DNA from: a virus
Strand: one strand, 5' to 3'
IMG/VR virus record: IMGVR_UViG_3300049456_000054
Coordinates: 1-64,000 of that record
DNA length: 64,000 bases
Shown: piece by piece, positions 1 through 7,228 of the stretch
Numbering within the stretch: the first letter of the stretch is position 1
Layout of the letters: the number at the start of each line of letters is the position of its first letter
The notes under the pieces: model-generated
Told to the model about the DNA's origin: nothing
Database searches by the model: none
What the model saw: the letters and a program-made list of their open reading frames with translations, nothing else
Translations under genes and position numbers: made by a program

Positions 1-1
1 G

Positions 2-241
2 CACACCGTACTGACCGGGCTCGGATTCGGCAGCCAGGACCGTGAGCAGAAACTCGTCCTCGCCGAGGTCATCACCGGCCGCGCCCCGCTGCACGGGCCC
101 TTCCCCGGCCGGTCCAGCAGGAACCTGACCCTCCGCGAGGCGAGCAAGCTCATCGACACCCTCGACGGGTTCGGCGGCGACCGCGACGCGCTCATCGCCT
201 CCATGGCCGAACGCGAGCAGGCAGGGGCCGGCGGTGAGTGA
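2..241 (+). CDS. C-terminal part of a recombination/replication-type phage protein (partial)
   Basis: The gene is cut by the left window edge. The frame from base 2 runs 79 codons to TGA at 239-241. The visible tail contains LTLREASKLIDTL near its end and resembles the C-terminal accessory domain seen in actinophage recombination and replication mediators (family resemblance from memory). The core domain lies outside the window, so the assignment rests on this tail and on the replication-type genes that follow. It overlaps the next start by 8 bases, so it is part of an operon. Confidence 0.5.
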   Translation, partial: HTVLTGLGFGSQDREQKLVLAEVITGRAPLHGPFPGRSSRNLTLREASKLIDTLDGFGGDRDALIASMAEREQAGAGGE

Positions 242-554
242 CACCGGGATACCGCCGCTGTACGACGAGGACAACGCCCTCCGCGAACTCGCCCGCGGTC
301 GCCTCAAACGCGACGGGCTCACCCGCAGCCAGGTCCAGATCGCCGACCTGCTCGCTGAGCACATGCAACGGCACTTCTCCGCCGAGGAGACAGAAACCGC
401 CGGCCGGGCCCTCCTGGTCAGCGCCGCGTCCGTCGCGGCCCTCGCCGAGGAAGGCGTCCCCGCCACGGTGGTCTGCAACGTCCTCGCCTTCACCGCCGGG
501 CGGATGATCACCGACGGCCGCGCATGGCTCGGCGCCCAGGCGGGCCCGACGTGA
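234..554 (+). CDS. Hypothetical early protein, 106 aa
   Basis: Starts at GTG 234 inside the previous gene and ends with a TGA that overlaps the next GTG (GTGA). The product is soluble and mostly helical, with no membrane segment or metal-binding motif. Function not recognised. Translational coupling in a compact rightward operon supports it as real. Confidence 0.75.
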   Translation: MSDTGIPPLYDEDNALRELARGRLKRDGLTRSQVQIADLLAEHMQRHFSAEETETAGRALLVSAASVAALAEEGVPATVVCNVLAFTAGRMITDGRAWLGAQAGPT

Positions 555-910
555 TCCTCACAGCCGCCTGCGCACTCATGGCCCTGGTCATCTCCGGATG
601 CGCCATCTACGCCGCGCTCACCCTCGGCCACGGTCACGCCCGCGGCCGGGGACGGATCGGATGCCTGCGCCGCACCATGGCCATCCGCGTGCTCATCGCC
701 GCCACCCTGGTGGCCATCTGCGCCGTCCGCGTCAGCCGCGCCGCCCGGCACCCGGCACGCCACGCCCGCTACCTCACCGCCCGGGCCACCCGCCGCATCC
801 CCGGCCAGCCCGGCGACGGCGAGACGCTCGACCCGGACGAGGCGCGGGCATTCATCGCCATCTGCCGCGGCTGGAAACACGACAGCCGCACCGAACGGAG
901 CAGGACGTGA
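551..910 (+). CDS. Small membrane protein, 119 aa
   Basis: GTG 551 overlaps the upstream stop by four bases. Two hydrophobic segments (about residues 2-22 and 43-60) are separated by a basic His/Arg loop, and a charged C-terminus follows. Likely an inner-membrane protein of unknown role. Its stop overlaps the next GTG start. Confidence 0.65.
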   Translation: MILTAACALMALVISGCAIYAALTLGHGHARGRGRIGCLRRTMAIRVLIAATLVAICAVRVSRAARHPARHARYLTARATRRIPGQPGDGETLDPDEARAFIAICRGWKHDSRTERSRT

Positions 911-1086
911 ACCCGCACTTCCTCGCCATCAGCCTCACCGTCGCAGCCGCCTGCATGCTCGGGATGACTGGACTCCTCGCCCGCGACGGGCTGAAACGGC
1001 ACGACCGGCAGATGGCCGCCTCCGCCGTCATCGCCGGCGCGGCCCTGGCCGCCGTCTTCATCAACGCCGCGGTGGACCTGTGGTGA
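907..1086 (+). CDS. Small two-TM membrane protein, 59 aa
   Basis: GTG 907 lies in the last codons of the preceding gene (GTGA overlap). The product is almost entirely two hydrophobic segments (about residues 5-25 and 38-57) around a short charged loop. Probably acts with the preceding membrane protein. Function unknown. Confidence 0.6.
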   Translation: MNPHFLAISLTVAAACMLGMTGLLARDGLKRHDRQMAASAVIAGAALAAVFINAAVDLW

Positions 1087-1163
1087 CCCTCGAGACCCCG
1101 GCCGGGGCTGGGCGTGATGCGGACAGCACAGCCCCGGCCGGATTCCACGGAGGCGGCGGATGA
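1083..1163 (+). CDS. Putative 26-aa leader-type peptide
   Basis: GTG 1083 overlaps the stop of the preceding gene (GTGA), and its TGA overlaps the ATG of the next small ORF (ATGA). Gly/Ala/Pro-rich with no recognisable motif. The double stop/start overlaps are the only support, so it may be only a translational bridge. Confidence 0.3.
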   Translation: MTLETPAGAGRDADSTAPAGFHGGGG

Positions 1164-1267
1164 CGACGTGGGGAGACGGGCCGGTCGCGGCACCGCGGCG
1201 GCCGGGGTGGCGGGAACTGATCCGCAGGCTGCTGGCCCGCAGCACCTGGCACGTGCCTGCCCGCTAG
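1160..1267 (+). CDS. Putative 35-aa basic peptide
   Basis: ATG 1160 overlaps the preceding TGA (ATGA). The product is Arg/Trp-rich with a helical stretch GWRELIRRLLARSTW. Such tiny basic ORFs are common in actinophage early operons. It ends 17 bases before the start of the initiator-like gene. Function unknown. Confidence 0.4.
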   Translation: MTTWGDGPVAAPRRPGWRELIRRLLARSTWHVPAR

Positions 1268-1284
1268 CTGAGGAGACGGGACCG

Positions 1285-1764
1285 TTGAACGTGGGATACA
1301 GGCTCTATCGCCAGATCCGCGACCTCGCGCCGCAGAACTGGACGAGCGGGGAGCTGGTCGTCGCGTTCATCATCGCGGACTCGGCCAATGACGACACCCG
1401 CCGGTCGTACCTCGATAACCCGGAGCTTTGCAGGCGGGCCAGAATGAGCGGAGACGGGGTAAGGAAAGCGCTTCAGAGGCTCGCGGAAAGAGGCTTTGAA
1501 TTCCGCGTCAGTAAAGGCAAGGATAAGCACGGAAAGAGGGTTTACGCAGTCTCCGGAAAGAGCGTCGAATACCAGGTTCCTGACGTATTCATGATCCTGG
1601 AAAGAGGCGCGGCGGTCGCGTACGGGCTTGTGGATAACCTCGGCCCAGCCGGTACCACAGTACCGCCTCACGGGGGGTTATCCACAGAAACCTGCCGGTA
1701 CCACAGTACCGGCGAGCCGGTACCACAGTACCGGCTCAGGCGAAGCCATGCTTCTTTCTTTTGA
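1285..1764 (+). CDS. Winged-helix replication-initiator-like protein
   Basis: Chosen start is TTG 1285, preceded by a GAGGAG ribosome-binding site at 1270-1275; longer upstream readings are low-complexity. The 159-aa product has an N-terminal helical domain (about residues 1-90) laid out like phage replication O/DnaD-type winged helices, with a helix-turn-helix candidate around CRRARMSGDGVRKALQRLAE and a basic wing RVSKGKDKHGKR. The last 40 residues are low-complexity because the DNA there is a repeat array with DnaA boxes. The gene is less GC-rich than its neighbours from about 1440. Role inferred: binds the dyads in its own 3' end to start replication. Alternative: a plain transcriptional regulator. 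Confidence 0.5.
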   Translation: MNVGYRLYRQIRDLAPQNWTSGELVVAFIIADSANDDTRRSYLDNPELCRRARMSGDGVRKALQRLAERGFEFRVSKGKDKHGKRVYAVSGKSVEYQVPDVFMILERGAAVAYGLVDNLGPAGTTVPPHGGLSTETCRYHSTGEPVPQYRLRRSHASFF

Positions 1765-1800
1765 ACTTAAGACCTACTAAACCACCTCAACAACCTGACG
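1629..1800 (+). other. Candidate replication origin: DnaA boxes, iterons, AT-rich element
   Basis: Two perfect DnaA boxes (TTATCCACA) face each other at 1629-1637 (minus strand) and 1678-1686 (plus strand). Three copies of the dyad GCCGGTACCACAGTACCGGC (the first incomplete on its right arm) lie at 1648-1667, 1694-1713 and 1716-1735; the last two are spaced 22 bp, about two helical turns. An AT-rich stretch in this GC-rich genome follows at about 1746-1795, and a weaker DnaA-like TTTTCCACA (minus strand) lies at 1857-1865. Iterons, DnaA boxes and an AT-rich unwinding element beside a winged-helix gene are the usual parts of an iteron-type origin. Confidence 0.6.
1648..1735 (+). repeat. Three 20-bp dyad repeats (iterons)
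   Basis: Each full unit is an inverted repeat with 8-bp arms GCCGGTAC/GTACCGGC around a CACA centre. Copies start at 1648, 1694 and 1716. The first diverges at its right end. They lie inside the C-terminal coding region of the initiator-like gene and are likely its binding sites. Confidence 0.7.
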
Positions 1801-1843
1801 AAGCTTGATGACCACACACCTACAGCTGGAAGGGGCGCACGCG

Positions 1844-2386
1844 ATGGACACCGAACTTGTGGAAAACCCGGAGTTTAATGACCCGGACGGAATTCACCGT
1901 CAGCCGTCGCCGCTAGTTGCCCTGCTGGTTGAGACTTTTGAGGACATGAGATGGTACGCACTCGCCACCGACACTGAGGAGCGGTGGCCGCTCGTCCGGT
2001 TCGGCGAACGGGAGCGGATACCGCCATTCGTCCGCCGCCTGATATTCGAGCGCGATGGCGGCATGTGCCTTAGCTGCGGAATACCGCTCACGATAAGGAC
2101 CGCCCGCCTCGACCACATCGTGCCGTGGTCCGCGGGGGGACCGGACACCAGCGGCAACCTCCGCCTGCTGTGCGAGCCGTGCAACGCCGGTCGCAGCAAC
2201 TTCCGGACCGGCCTGGACGACCACGCCGCCACGCGGCCGCCCGTCACCCTCGCCTGCGTCGGCTGCTTCCACCTGCAAAGCCACGACGAGGAGGAACCCG
2301 CACCCGTCGTATACGGCCACATGATCCCCGCCTACTGCGGATACTGCGGCCTCGTCTCACCCACCTGCCCCGGATTGGTGTACTGA
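1844..2386 (+). CDS. HNH endonuclease
   Basis: Start ATG 1844 is preferred over the in-frame ATG 1808 because AAGGGG sits 8 bases upstream. The 180-aa product has a central HNH domain: a CLSCG knuckle, the catalytic segment LDHIVPWSAGG and a CEPCN second knuckle. A C-terminal zinc-ribbon-like pair follows (CVGCF, CGYCG). HNH nucleases in early phage regions act in homing, packaging or DNA turnover; the position next to the origin does not decide which. Confidence 0.8.
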   Translation: MDTELVENPEFNDPDGIHRQPSPLVALLVETFEDMRWYALATDTEERWPLVRFGERERIPPFVRRLIFERDGGMCLSCGIPLTIRTARLDHIVPWSAGGPDTSGNLRLLCEPCNAGRSNFRTGLDDHAATRPPVTLACVGCFHLQSHDEEEPAPVVYGHMIPAYCGYCGLVSPTCPGLVY

Positions 2387-2387
2387 C

Positions 2388-2711
2388 ATGGACCGTCCCC
2401 CTGAGACCGAAGACATCCAGGCGGCCCCGGACGAGCTGCTGGCCCTGGCCCGGGCCGTGCGTCCCGCCTGGGACTGCGACATCCTCGCCGCCGCCCTCCT
2501 CGCCGCCAGGCAGGCCGGGTGGACGTGGGACCGCACCCTGGCCGAGACGGTCCGCCTGATGCGCCACCCGTCCGGGTCCCCGTGGGACCTGAAGCGGGCC
2601 GCGGCGGACCCGTTCCGCAAGTCGACGGTGCCGCCGGGCACGGAGAAGCGCGGCGCGGCCGCAGCGCGGCAGCTGCTGGGCTACGACCGGCCCGCGCCAG
2701 GTGCGGCGTGA
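2388..2711 (+). CDS. Conserved hypothetical, 107 aa
   Basis: Starts at ATG 2388, one base after the HNH stop. Helical and soluble, with a middle segment AARQAGWTWDRTLAETVRLM followed by DLKRAAADPF, a layout met in small proteins of actinomycete mobile elements. Function unknown. Its stop overlaps the next GTG. Confidence 0.75.
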   Translation: MDRPPETEDIQAAPDELLALARAVRPAWDCDILAAALLAARQAGWTWDRTLAETVRLMRHPSGSPWDLKRAAADPFRKSTVPPGTEKRGAAAARQLLGYDRPAPGAA

Positions 2712-2995
2712 CCGCCGCCCGCTGGCTCGCCAGCGCCGCCCTCGTCGCGGTCATGGCCCTGGCCGTCTTCGTGGCGCCCCTGTGCGCCTGGTACAGCTCG
2801 CGGGGCCTGTGGACCATGACGTGGATGGCGGGCATGCTCGCGGCGATCCTGGCCGCCAGTCTGGGCCTGCACGCACTGCAGCCGGGGACGCCGTGCGACT
2901 GCCCGTGCAACTGCCCCGCGCCCGGCCGGCCTGACTATGACGGGGCGCCCGGCTGGTGCGATCCGTGCCGCATGAGAATCCACCAGGAGGCGTGA
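2708..2995 (+). CDS. Small membrane protein with Cys-rich tail, 95 aa
   Basis: GTG 2708 overlaps the previous stop (GTGA). Two hydrophobic segments (about residues 5-28 and 38-55) are followed by a Cys-rich tail containing CDCPCNCP and CDPC. The tail could bind metal. Function unknown. Confidence 0.65.
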   Translation: MTAARWLASAALVAVMALAVFVAPLCAWYSSRGLWTMTWMAGMLAAILAASLGLHALQPGTPCDCPCNCPAPGRPDYDGAPGWCDPCRMRIHQEA

Positions 2996-3177
2996 TGGCT
3001 GACGTGCTGATGAACGGCCGCGAGCCGGTGAGCTGGGAGCTGCCCTCACTCGAGCGGGGCCGCCGCCAGGAACTCGAGCGGGACACCGCGCGGCTGGCGG
3101 GCGTCCTCGCCGAGGAGCGGGAGGACCCGCCGCCGGGCTGCCGGACGGAGCTCCTGCCGCCGCTGGGCACGCTGTGA
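2995..3177 (+). CDS. Hypothetical, 60 aa
   Basis: ATG 2995 overlaps the preceding TGA, with AGGAGG at 2984-2989 as a strong ribosome-binding site. Charged, probably one long helix (residues 18-45). Function unknown. Confidence 0.65.
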   Translation: MADVLMNGREPVSWELPSLERGRRQELERDTARLAGVLAEEREDPPPGCRTELLPPLGTL

Positions 3178-3536
3178 GCGGCGTGCCGGGCATGCGCCGG
3201 GGCCAGCCGCTGCCTGACGGCGAGCTGGAGCCGTGCGGCACCAGGGCGGCGTACCGGCGGCACCTGCGCCGGGGTGACCCGGTGGACGAGTCGTGCCGTC
3301 AGGCGGAGGCCCGCGGCTGGCAGGACCGGGTCGCGGACGGGTATGTCCGGCCGTCCCGCGGCCGCCGCGTTCACCGGGCGCTGCGGTTCGGGGTGGCGAA
3401 GTGCGGCCGGGGTCAGGTGTCGGTGTCGTCCGATCCAGGTGAGGTGACGTGCCTGAACTGCCTGGGCGGTCACCGCCGCATGCCGTGGGTTCCGGCCCGC
3501 CAGCAGCCGGGGGAGCGGTCTCGTGCCGCAGCCTGA
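3174..3536 (+). CDS. Conserved small actinophage protein, 120 aa
   Basis: GTG 3174 overlaps the preceding stop. N-terminal part contains CGTRAAYRRHLRRGDPVD, a pattern common in small actinophage and actinomycete proteins with a conserved Cys-His arrangement, and a second pair CLNCLGGH lies near residue 95. Possible zinc-binding DNA-associated protein. Role not known. Confidence 0.65.
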   Translation: MSGVPGMRRGQPLPDGELEPCGTRAAYRRHLRRGDPVDESCRQAEARGWQDRVADGYVRPSRGRRVHRALRFGVAKCGRGQVSVSSDPGEVTCLNCLGGHRRMPWVPARQQPGERSRAAA

Positions 3537-3777
3537 CCCGCTGGCGGGGCTGTTCTCGCCGGAGTGGCGCGCGTACGACGCGGTGGCCCGGGCGCTGCCG
3601 GACTGCGGGCACAACCGGGCGTGGCGGGCACTGGGCCCGGGCCGTCCCGTGCCGCCGGACTGCGAGCACAACCGCGTGTGGCGCACCGCGCTGGCTGAGG
3701 CGTGGGCGGCTCACCTGGCCGCGCTGAGTGGCGTGCCGGGGGTCGGCGTCCTGTGCGCGCAGGAGGCGCTGTGGTGA
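3523..3777 (+). CDS. Hypothetical, 84 aa
   Basis: GTG 3523 lies inside the end of the previous gene. Contains two similar segments (ALPDCGHNRAWR and VPPDCEHNRVWR), an internal duplication of about 25 residues with conserved Cys-His-Asn. Function unknown. Confidence 0.55.
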   Translation: MPQPDPLAGLFSPEWRAYDAVARALPDCGHNRAWRALGPGRPVPPDCEHNRVWRTALAEAWAAHLAALSGVPGVGVLCAQEALW

Positions 3778-3815
3778 CCGCTGAGGCTATCGACCTGGAC
3801 CACCCCGGCTCCCCC

Positions 3816-3856
3816 TTGACGTGTGGTCCTACCACGCGGTAGTGTGGTAGGACCAC
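3816..3856 (+). promoter_or_regulatory. Promoter with embedded palindromic operator
   Basis: A -35 TTGACG (3816-3821) and a -10 TAGTGT (3840-3845) are spaced 18 bp. The 13-bp arms GTGGTCCTACCAC (3823-3835) and GTGGTAGGACCAC (3844-3856) form a perfect inverted repeat over the spacer and -10. This is a classic autorepression layout for the two small genes downstream. Confidence 0.6.
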
Positions 3857-3877
3857 CTAGAGAACGGGAGCAGGAAC

Positions 3878-4051
3878 ATGGAGCACGAGGAGAAGCGGAG
3901 CGACTACCACGAGGAGCAGGCCGTGATAACCGCTGACCTCACGCAGGACCAGGCGGTCCGGTGGGTCGAGACCCAGGTCAGCCCCCGGCCGCGCACGAAG
4001 GGCATCCTCACCCTCCTGTACGAGGCCCTGGATCCGGCGAACGAGGTTTAG
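3878..4051 (+). CDS. Small acidic protein, 57 aa
   Basis: ATG 3878 with a GGGAGCAGG purine stretch upstream. First gene after the promoter/operator. Begins with a charged segment MEHEEKRSDYHEEQ. Possibly the regulator or partner of the next, ribbon-helix-helix-like, protein. Two bases separate them. Confidence 0.5.
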   Translation: MEHEEKRSDYHEEQAVITADLTQDQAVRWVETQVSPRPRTKGILTLLYEALDPANEV

Positions 4052-4053
4052 CG

Positions 4054-4218
4054 ATGGGCGACCGCCACAAGTACGCACCGATCCGGTTCCGGCCCCCGGA
4101 ACCGGATCGGCTGTGGCTGCTGGAGTATGCATCCAAGGCGGGCCGGCCGGTTAACGCGGTGCTGGCGGAAGCGCTAGCCGAATACCGCATCCGGCGCGAT
4201 GAGCCGGAAGACGGGTGA
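4054..4218 (+). CDS. Ribbon-helix-helix-like DNA-binding protein, 54 aa
   Basis: ATG 4054 follows the previous stop by two bases. A short beta-like segment (KYAPIRFRPP) precedes two helices (RLWLLEYASKAGR and VNAVLAEALAEYRI), the layout of MetJ/Arc-type repressors. Probable ligand of the 13-bp inverted repeat upstream. No toxin gene follows: the attachment site comes next. Confidence 0.5.
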   Translation: MGDRHKYAPIRFRPPEPDRLWLLEYASKAGRPVNAVLAEALAEYRIRRDEPEDG

Positions 4219-4459
4219 CAGCAACCGTGACAGCAACCGCGAGCGCGGACACCAGCGGACCACGGCGGACACCCGTGCCCGTGACCAGGATTTACCGCGC
4301 TGGAGTCCGCCCGTGTCTGCCGCCGCCCAGGACTACGGATCAGAAGGTTGGGGGTTCGAGTCCCTCCGAGCGCGCTTCTCTGACCAGCGGAAACACCTCC
4401 GGTTGCGGGTTGGCATCCCCTCAGATGGTCATCACTGACCGCAACCGTGACAGCAACCG
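4216..4459 (+). other. attP-like site: tRNA-Arg 3' core flanked by arm repeats
   Basis: 4331-4374 matches the anticodon loop to acceptor end of an actinobacterial tRNA-Arg(ACG): CTACGG loop, GGTTCGAGTCC TPsiC arm, CGAGCGCG end. The 5' half of a tRNA is absent, as in phage att cores. The core is flanked by 12-bp repeats TGACAGCAACCG at 4216-4227, 4228-4239 and 4448-4459 and TGACCGCAACCG at 4436-4447, plus an inverted CGGTTGCGG near 4400. These look like integrase/Xis arm sites on both sides, so the site resembles an intact attP rather than attL or attR. The integrase gene lies 1.2 kb away. Confidence 0.7.
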
Positions 4460-4468
4460 TGAGCGATC

Positions 4469-4978
4469 ATGAAAACCTGCACCGCCTACTGGCGACCGCT
4501 CACGCTTGACGGCGAAGAGGAGATGTGCGGCGATCCCGCGCCGCACAAGGTGGCCGATACCTACTTCTGCGACTACCACTACGAGCAAGCCATCAAGTGG
4601 GCCGCCGAGATCGGCCGCACTGAGACGAGCCTCGTCTACTACGGCCAGCGCGAGTCCGACAGTCTCATCAAGATCGGCACCTCGCGGACGATCATCAGCC
4701 GCTGGTCCACGCTGAGGCAAGAGCACGGGCCGCTCGTCCTCATGGCGGCACACCGTGGCGCGCACCGCGAAGAGCGCATGGTTCATGATCACTTTGCCGC
4801 GCTGCGCGTGGAGGGTGAGTGGTTCCGGCCGGAACTGCCGCTGATCGAGCACATCCTGAAGGCGCGTTCGGCGGCAGGTGTCCGCAGGACTGAAAAACTG
4901 CCGCCTCAGCTAGACCTCCTGGAACTCGGCCGGATGGTCCGCAGGCTTAAACGCGAGCGCAACCGGCGGCGGCCATGA
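4469..4978 (+). CDS. GIY-YIG/T5orf172-like protein
   Basis: ATG 4469 to TGA, 169 aa. An N-terminal Cys/His cluster (residues 4-37) is followed by a segment VYYGQRESDSLIKIGTS and later ERMVHDHFAALRVEGEWF, the signature of the T5orf172/MUG113 branch of the GIY-YIG fold. Proteins of this branch are often associated with mobile elements. It overlaps the methyltransferase start by four bases, so the two probably form a cargo pair next to attP. Nuclease activity is plausible but not shown. Confidence 0.7.
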   Translation: MKTCTAYWRPLTLDGEEEMCGDPAPHKVADTYFCDYHYEQAIKWAAEIGRTETSLVYYGQRESDSLIKIGTSRTIISRWSTLRQEHGPLVLMAAHRGAHREERMVHDHFAALRVEGEWFRPELPLIEHILKARSAAGVRRTEKLPPQLDLLELGRMVRRLKRERNRRRP

Positions 4979-5613
4979 CCGCGCCGTACTACCAGGACGA
5001 GTGGGTGACCCTGTATCACGGCGACTGCCGGGAGGTCACCGAGTGGCTGGCGGCTGATTTCCTGATCACGGATCCGCCGTACGGCATGAACTATGAGCCG
5101 ACCCGGCGCTCGAACGGCTCGAAGCGGTGGGGTGCCGAGCGGATCACCGGGGACGCCAAGCCATTTGACCCGGCACACCTGCTCGCGATCCCCCGGGCGG
5201 TCCTGTTCGGCGCCAACTGGTACGCGGACAAGCTCCCCGCGTCGGGCGGCTGGATCGTGTGGGACAAGACCCCGCGCGGCGAGAAGGCCGGATTCACCGC
5301 CTCGCACGCCGAACTGGCGTGGACCAACGTGAGCAGCCTCGTCAGGACGTTCCGGCTTCAGTGGGGCGGGGAAGCGCGCAACGGCGAGGGACACTACCAT
5401 CCGAACCAGAAGCCGGTCGGGTTGCTCCGGTCGATCATCGAGGCGTACAGCGCGCCGGCTGAAGTCATCGCAGATCCCTACGCGGGCTCCGGCTCGTCGC
5501 TCATCGCTGCCCGCGAGGCTGGCCGCCGCATCATCGCTGTCGAGATCGAGGAGCATTACTGCGAGACGGCCGCACGTCGGCTCGCACAGGGCGTACTGGT
5601 CTATGACGCCTAG
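4975..5613 (+). CDS. DNA adenine/cytosine-N4 methyltransferase
   Basis: ATG 4975, 212 aa. Motif IV is DPPYG (about residue 32) and motif I is DPYAGSGSSLIAA near residue 163, the order of the beta class (IV before I), with the conserved NQKPVGLL segment between. Small enough to be an orphan phage methyltransferase used against host restriction. It shares a palindromic CTAG stop (5610-5613) with the convergent integrase gene. Confidence 0.85.
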   Translation: MTAPYYQDEWVTLYHGDCREVTEWLAADFLITDPPYGMNYEPTRRSNGSKRWGAERITGDAKPFDPAHLLAIPRAVLFGANWYADKLPASGGWIVWDKTPRGEKAGFTASHAELAWTNVSSLVRTFRLQWGGEARNGEGHYHPNQKPVGLLRSIIEAYSAPAEVIADPYAGSGSSLIAAREAGRRIIAVEIEEHYCETAARRLAQGVLVYDA

Positions 5614-6863
5614 CGCTGGCGCAGCCCTTCAAGTACCCGGTCCATCACGTCGGCCCCGGCCCGCGGCACGTCCTCCAGGGCATGCATGTACACCGCCGTC
5701 GTGGAGATCCTGGCGTGCCGCAGCATCCGCTGCACCTCCTTCTGGGTAGCGCCCCCGTCGTGGGCGTACGACGCGCAGGCGTGCCGCAGGTCATGCAGCC
5801 GCGCCGTGTCCCGCACCCCGGCGCGCTCCCGGACCCTGGCCCACTGCCGGTTCATGTTCCTTGGCTCGATCGCCGTCCCCAGGCCGGTAGTGAACACCAG
5901 GTCCAGGTCCGCCCACGCGGCGGCGGCCATCCGGGTCCTGCGCTGCTCCCGCTGCCACTGGGTCAGGGCCTCGACGGCGGAGACGGGCAGCGCGACCCGC
6001 TCCCGTGACGCCAGGGTCTTCAGCTCCCGGGCCACCAGCTTGCCGCGCTGCCGCTTCCCGGTGGCCGGGTCGGCGTCGCCGCGCATCCGCTGCACCTGCA
6101 TGCCCGGCGTCCAGATCCGCCTGTCCAGGTCCAGGTCGCCCCACCGCATGCCGAGCCCTTCGCTGCGGCGGAAGCCGAGCAGGAACGCGAGCAGCCAGTA
6201 GCACCACCACCGGTCGTCGGCCATCGCGGTCAGCAGCGCGGACACCTCGTCCGGGGTGAGGATGACCGGCTCGGCCGGCAGCGTCCGGGGCGGGTCGACC
6301 AGGTCGACGACGTTGCGGGTCAGGCCGGCGGTCTCGTCGCGGATCGCATCGGCGATCATCTTGTGGAGGATCTCCCGGCAGTACGCCACGGTGCGCGGTG
6401 ACAGCGTGCGGCGGGGGCCGGTGCTGGGCTGCCGGGCGGATGGCTTGCGGGACAGCCGGTCCTGCCAGTCCCGGACGGTGGCGGCGGACAGGTCGGTGAG
6501 CTTGACGTGGCCGATGCCGCCGCGGGCGGGGAGGATGTGCAGGCGGGCGTTGTCCCGGTAGGAGTCCATGGTGGTGGCGGCCATGCGTCCGGCGCGGACG
6601 TACTGGGGGAGTGTCTTGCCGAGCCAGTTGGCGAACGCGTCGGCGACGGTCTGGCCGGGGTCGGAGGGCAGGCCGCGGGCGAGTTCGGCTGTGAGGTCGT
6701 CGGCTTTGGCTTTGGCTTCGGCGCGGGTTTTGCCGTAGACGTGGCGGGGTCTGGTGTCGAGGCCGCCTGCGGGTGGCCAGACGCGGGCGCACCAGCGTCC
6801 GTCGGCGCGTTTCCAGGGTTTGCCTTCGCGGTTGGGCCGCGCCCCGGCCGGCTTGCCGGTCAC
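5610..6863 (-). CDS. int: Tyrosine recombinase (integrase)
   Basis: GTG start at 6863, 417 aa. An N-terminal arm-binding domain (residues 1-60), a SAM-like core-binding domain (about 70-175) and a C-terminal catalytic domain. Catalytic residues are visible: Arg in GFRRSEGLGMRW, HDLRH (His-x-x-Arg), a third His in LRHARISTTAVYMH and the nucleophile Tyr in the same segment. Presumed to integrate at a tRNA-Arg(ACG) gene through the nearby attP. The start overlaps the stop of the upstream small gene (6860-6863). Confidence 0.95.
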   Translation of the reverse strand: MTGKPAGARPNREGKPWKRADGRWCARVWPPAGGLDTRPRHVYGKTRAEAKAKADDLTAELARGLPSDPGQTVADAFANWLGKTLPQYVRAGRMAATTMDSYRDNARLHILPARGGIGHVKLTDLSAATVRDWQDRLSRKPSARQPSTGPRRTLSPRTVAYCREILHKMIADAIRDETAGLTRNVVDLVDPPRTLPAEPVILTPDEVSALLTAMADDRWWCYWLLAFLLGFRRSEGLGMRWGDLDLDRRIWTPGMQVQRMRGDADPATGKRQRGKLVARELKTLASRERVALPVSAVEALTQWQREQRRTRMAAAAWADLDLVFTTGLGTAIEPRNMNRQWARVRERAGVRDTARLHDLRHACASYAHDGGATQKEVQRMLRHARISTTAVYMHALEDVPRAGADVMDRVLEGLRQR

Positions 6864-7102
6864 GGCCGGGGATTGCCGGACAGTGCCGTCTCAATGCGCC
6901 AGAGCGCATCTTCGGCCGTCTCGGCCCACCGGGTGTTCGATTCGGGGTTAGTGCCTTCCTTGGCCTCAGCGCGCGCCTGTGCCGCGAAGTCCCCGAGCGC
7001 GGTGGTCAGCACGAAGTAGAAATCAGGGTCGTCTGACATCAGGTCGAACGACACGACGCGGGCGCCCTCGGCGGCCGCCTTGACCTTCTGTGTGTCTTCC
7101 AT
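6860..7102 (-). CDS. Small protein upstream of integrase, 80 aa
   Basis: Start ATG 7102 chosen; an in-frame extension further upstream would run through the intergenic promoter region. Mostly helical, acidic, ending GNPRP. Its stop overlaps the integrase start. It may be a recombination directionality or regulatory protein by position, but no motif confirms this. Confidence 0.6.
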   Translation of the reverse strand: MEDTQKVKAAAEGARVVSFDLMSDDPDFYFVLTTALGDFAAQARAEAKEGTNPESNTRWAETAEDALWRIETALSGNPRP

Positions 7103-7228
7103 GTCCCTAACGCTACCCACAACGGACATGTCTGGTCTAGAGTGGACTCCGGATGTCTCCATTTACCGTCAACCGTGACGGGAGAACACGGGAGCCTGCC
7201 TCCAGGCCCCGGCAGCGGAAGGATGACG
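7103..7228. promoter_or_regulatory. Divergent control region between int and xis-like genes
   Basis: 126 bp between leftward int-side and rightward xis-side genes. Contains the palindrome GACATGTC (7125-7132), an ATGTCTCC near 7153 and one CAACCGTGAC (7170-7179), a partial match to the attP arm repeats. No convincing -35/-10 pair stands out. GGAAGG at 7217-7222 is the ribosome-binding site of the gene at 7229. Confidence 0.35.

Noticed and set aside
3774-3842. 22-codon GTG ORF after 3777
   Set aside because: It ends inside the promoter and operator of the next genes; coding use is unlikely.
4199-4472. Open frames running through the attP region
   Set aside because: They overlap the tRNA-Arg core and repeat arms, have no ribosome-binding site and low-complexity products. 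The region is explained as attP.
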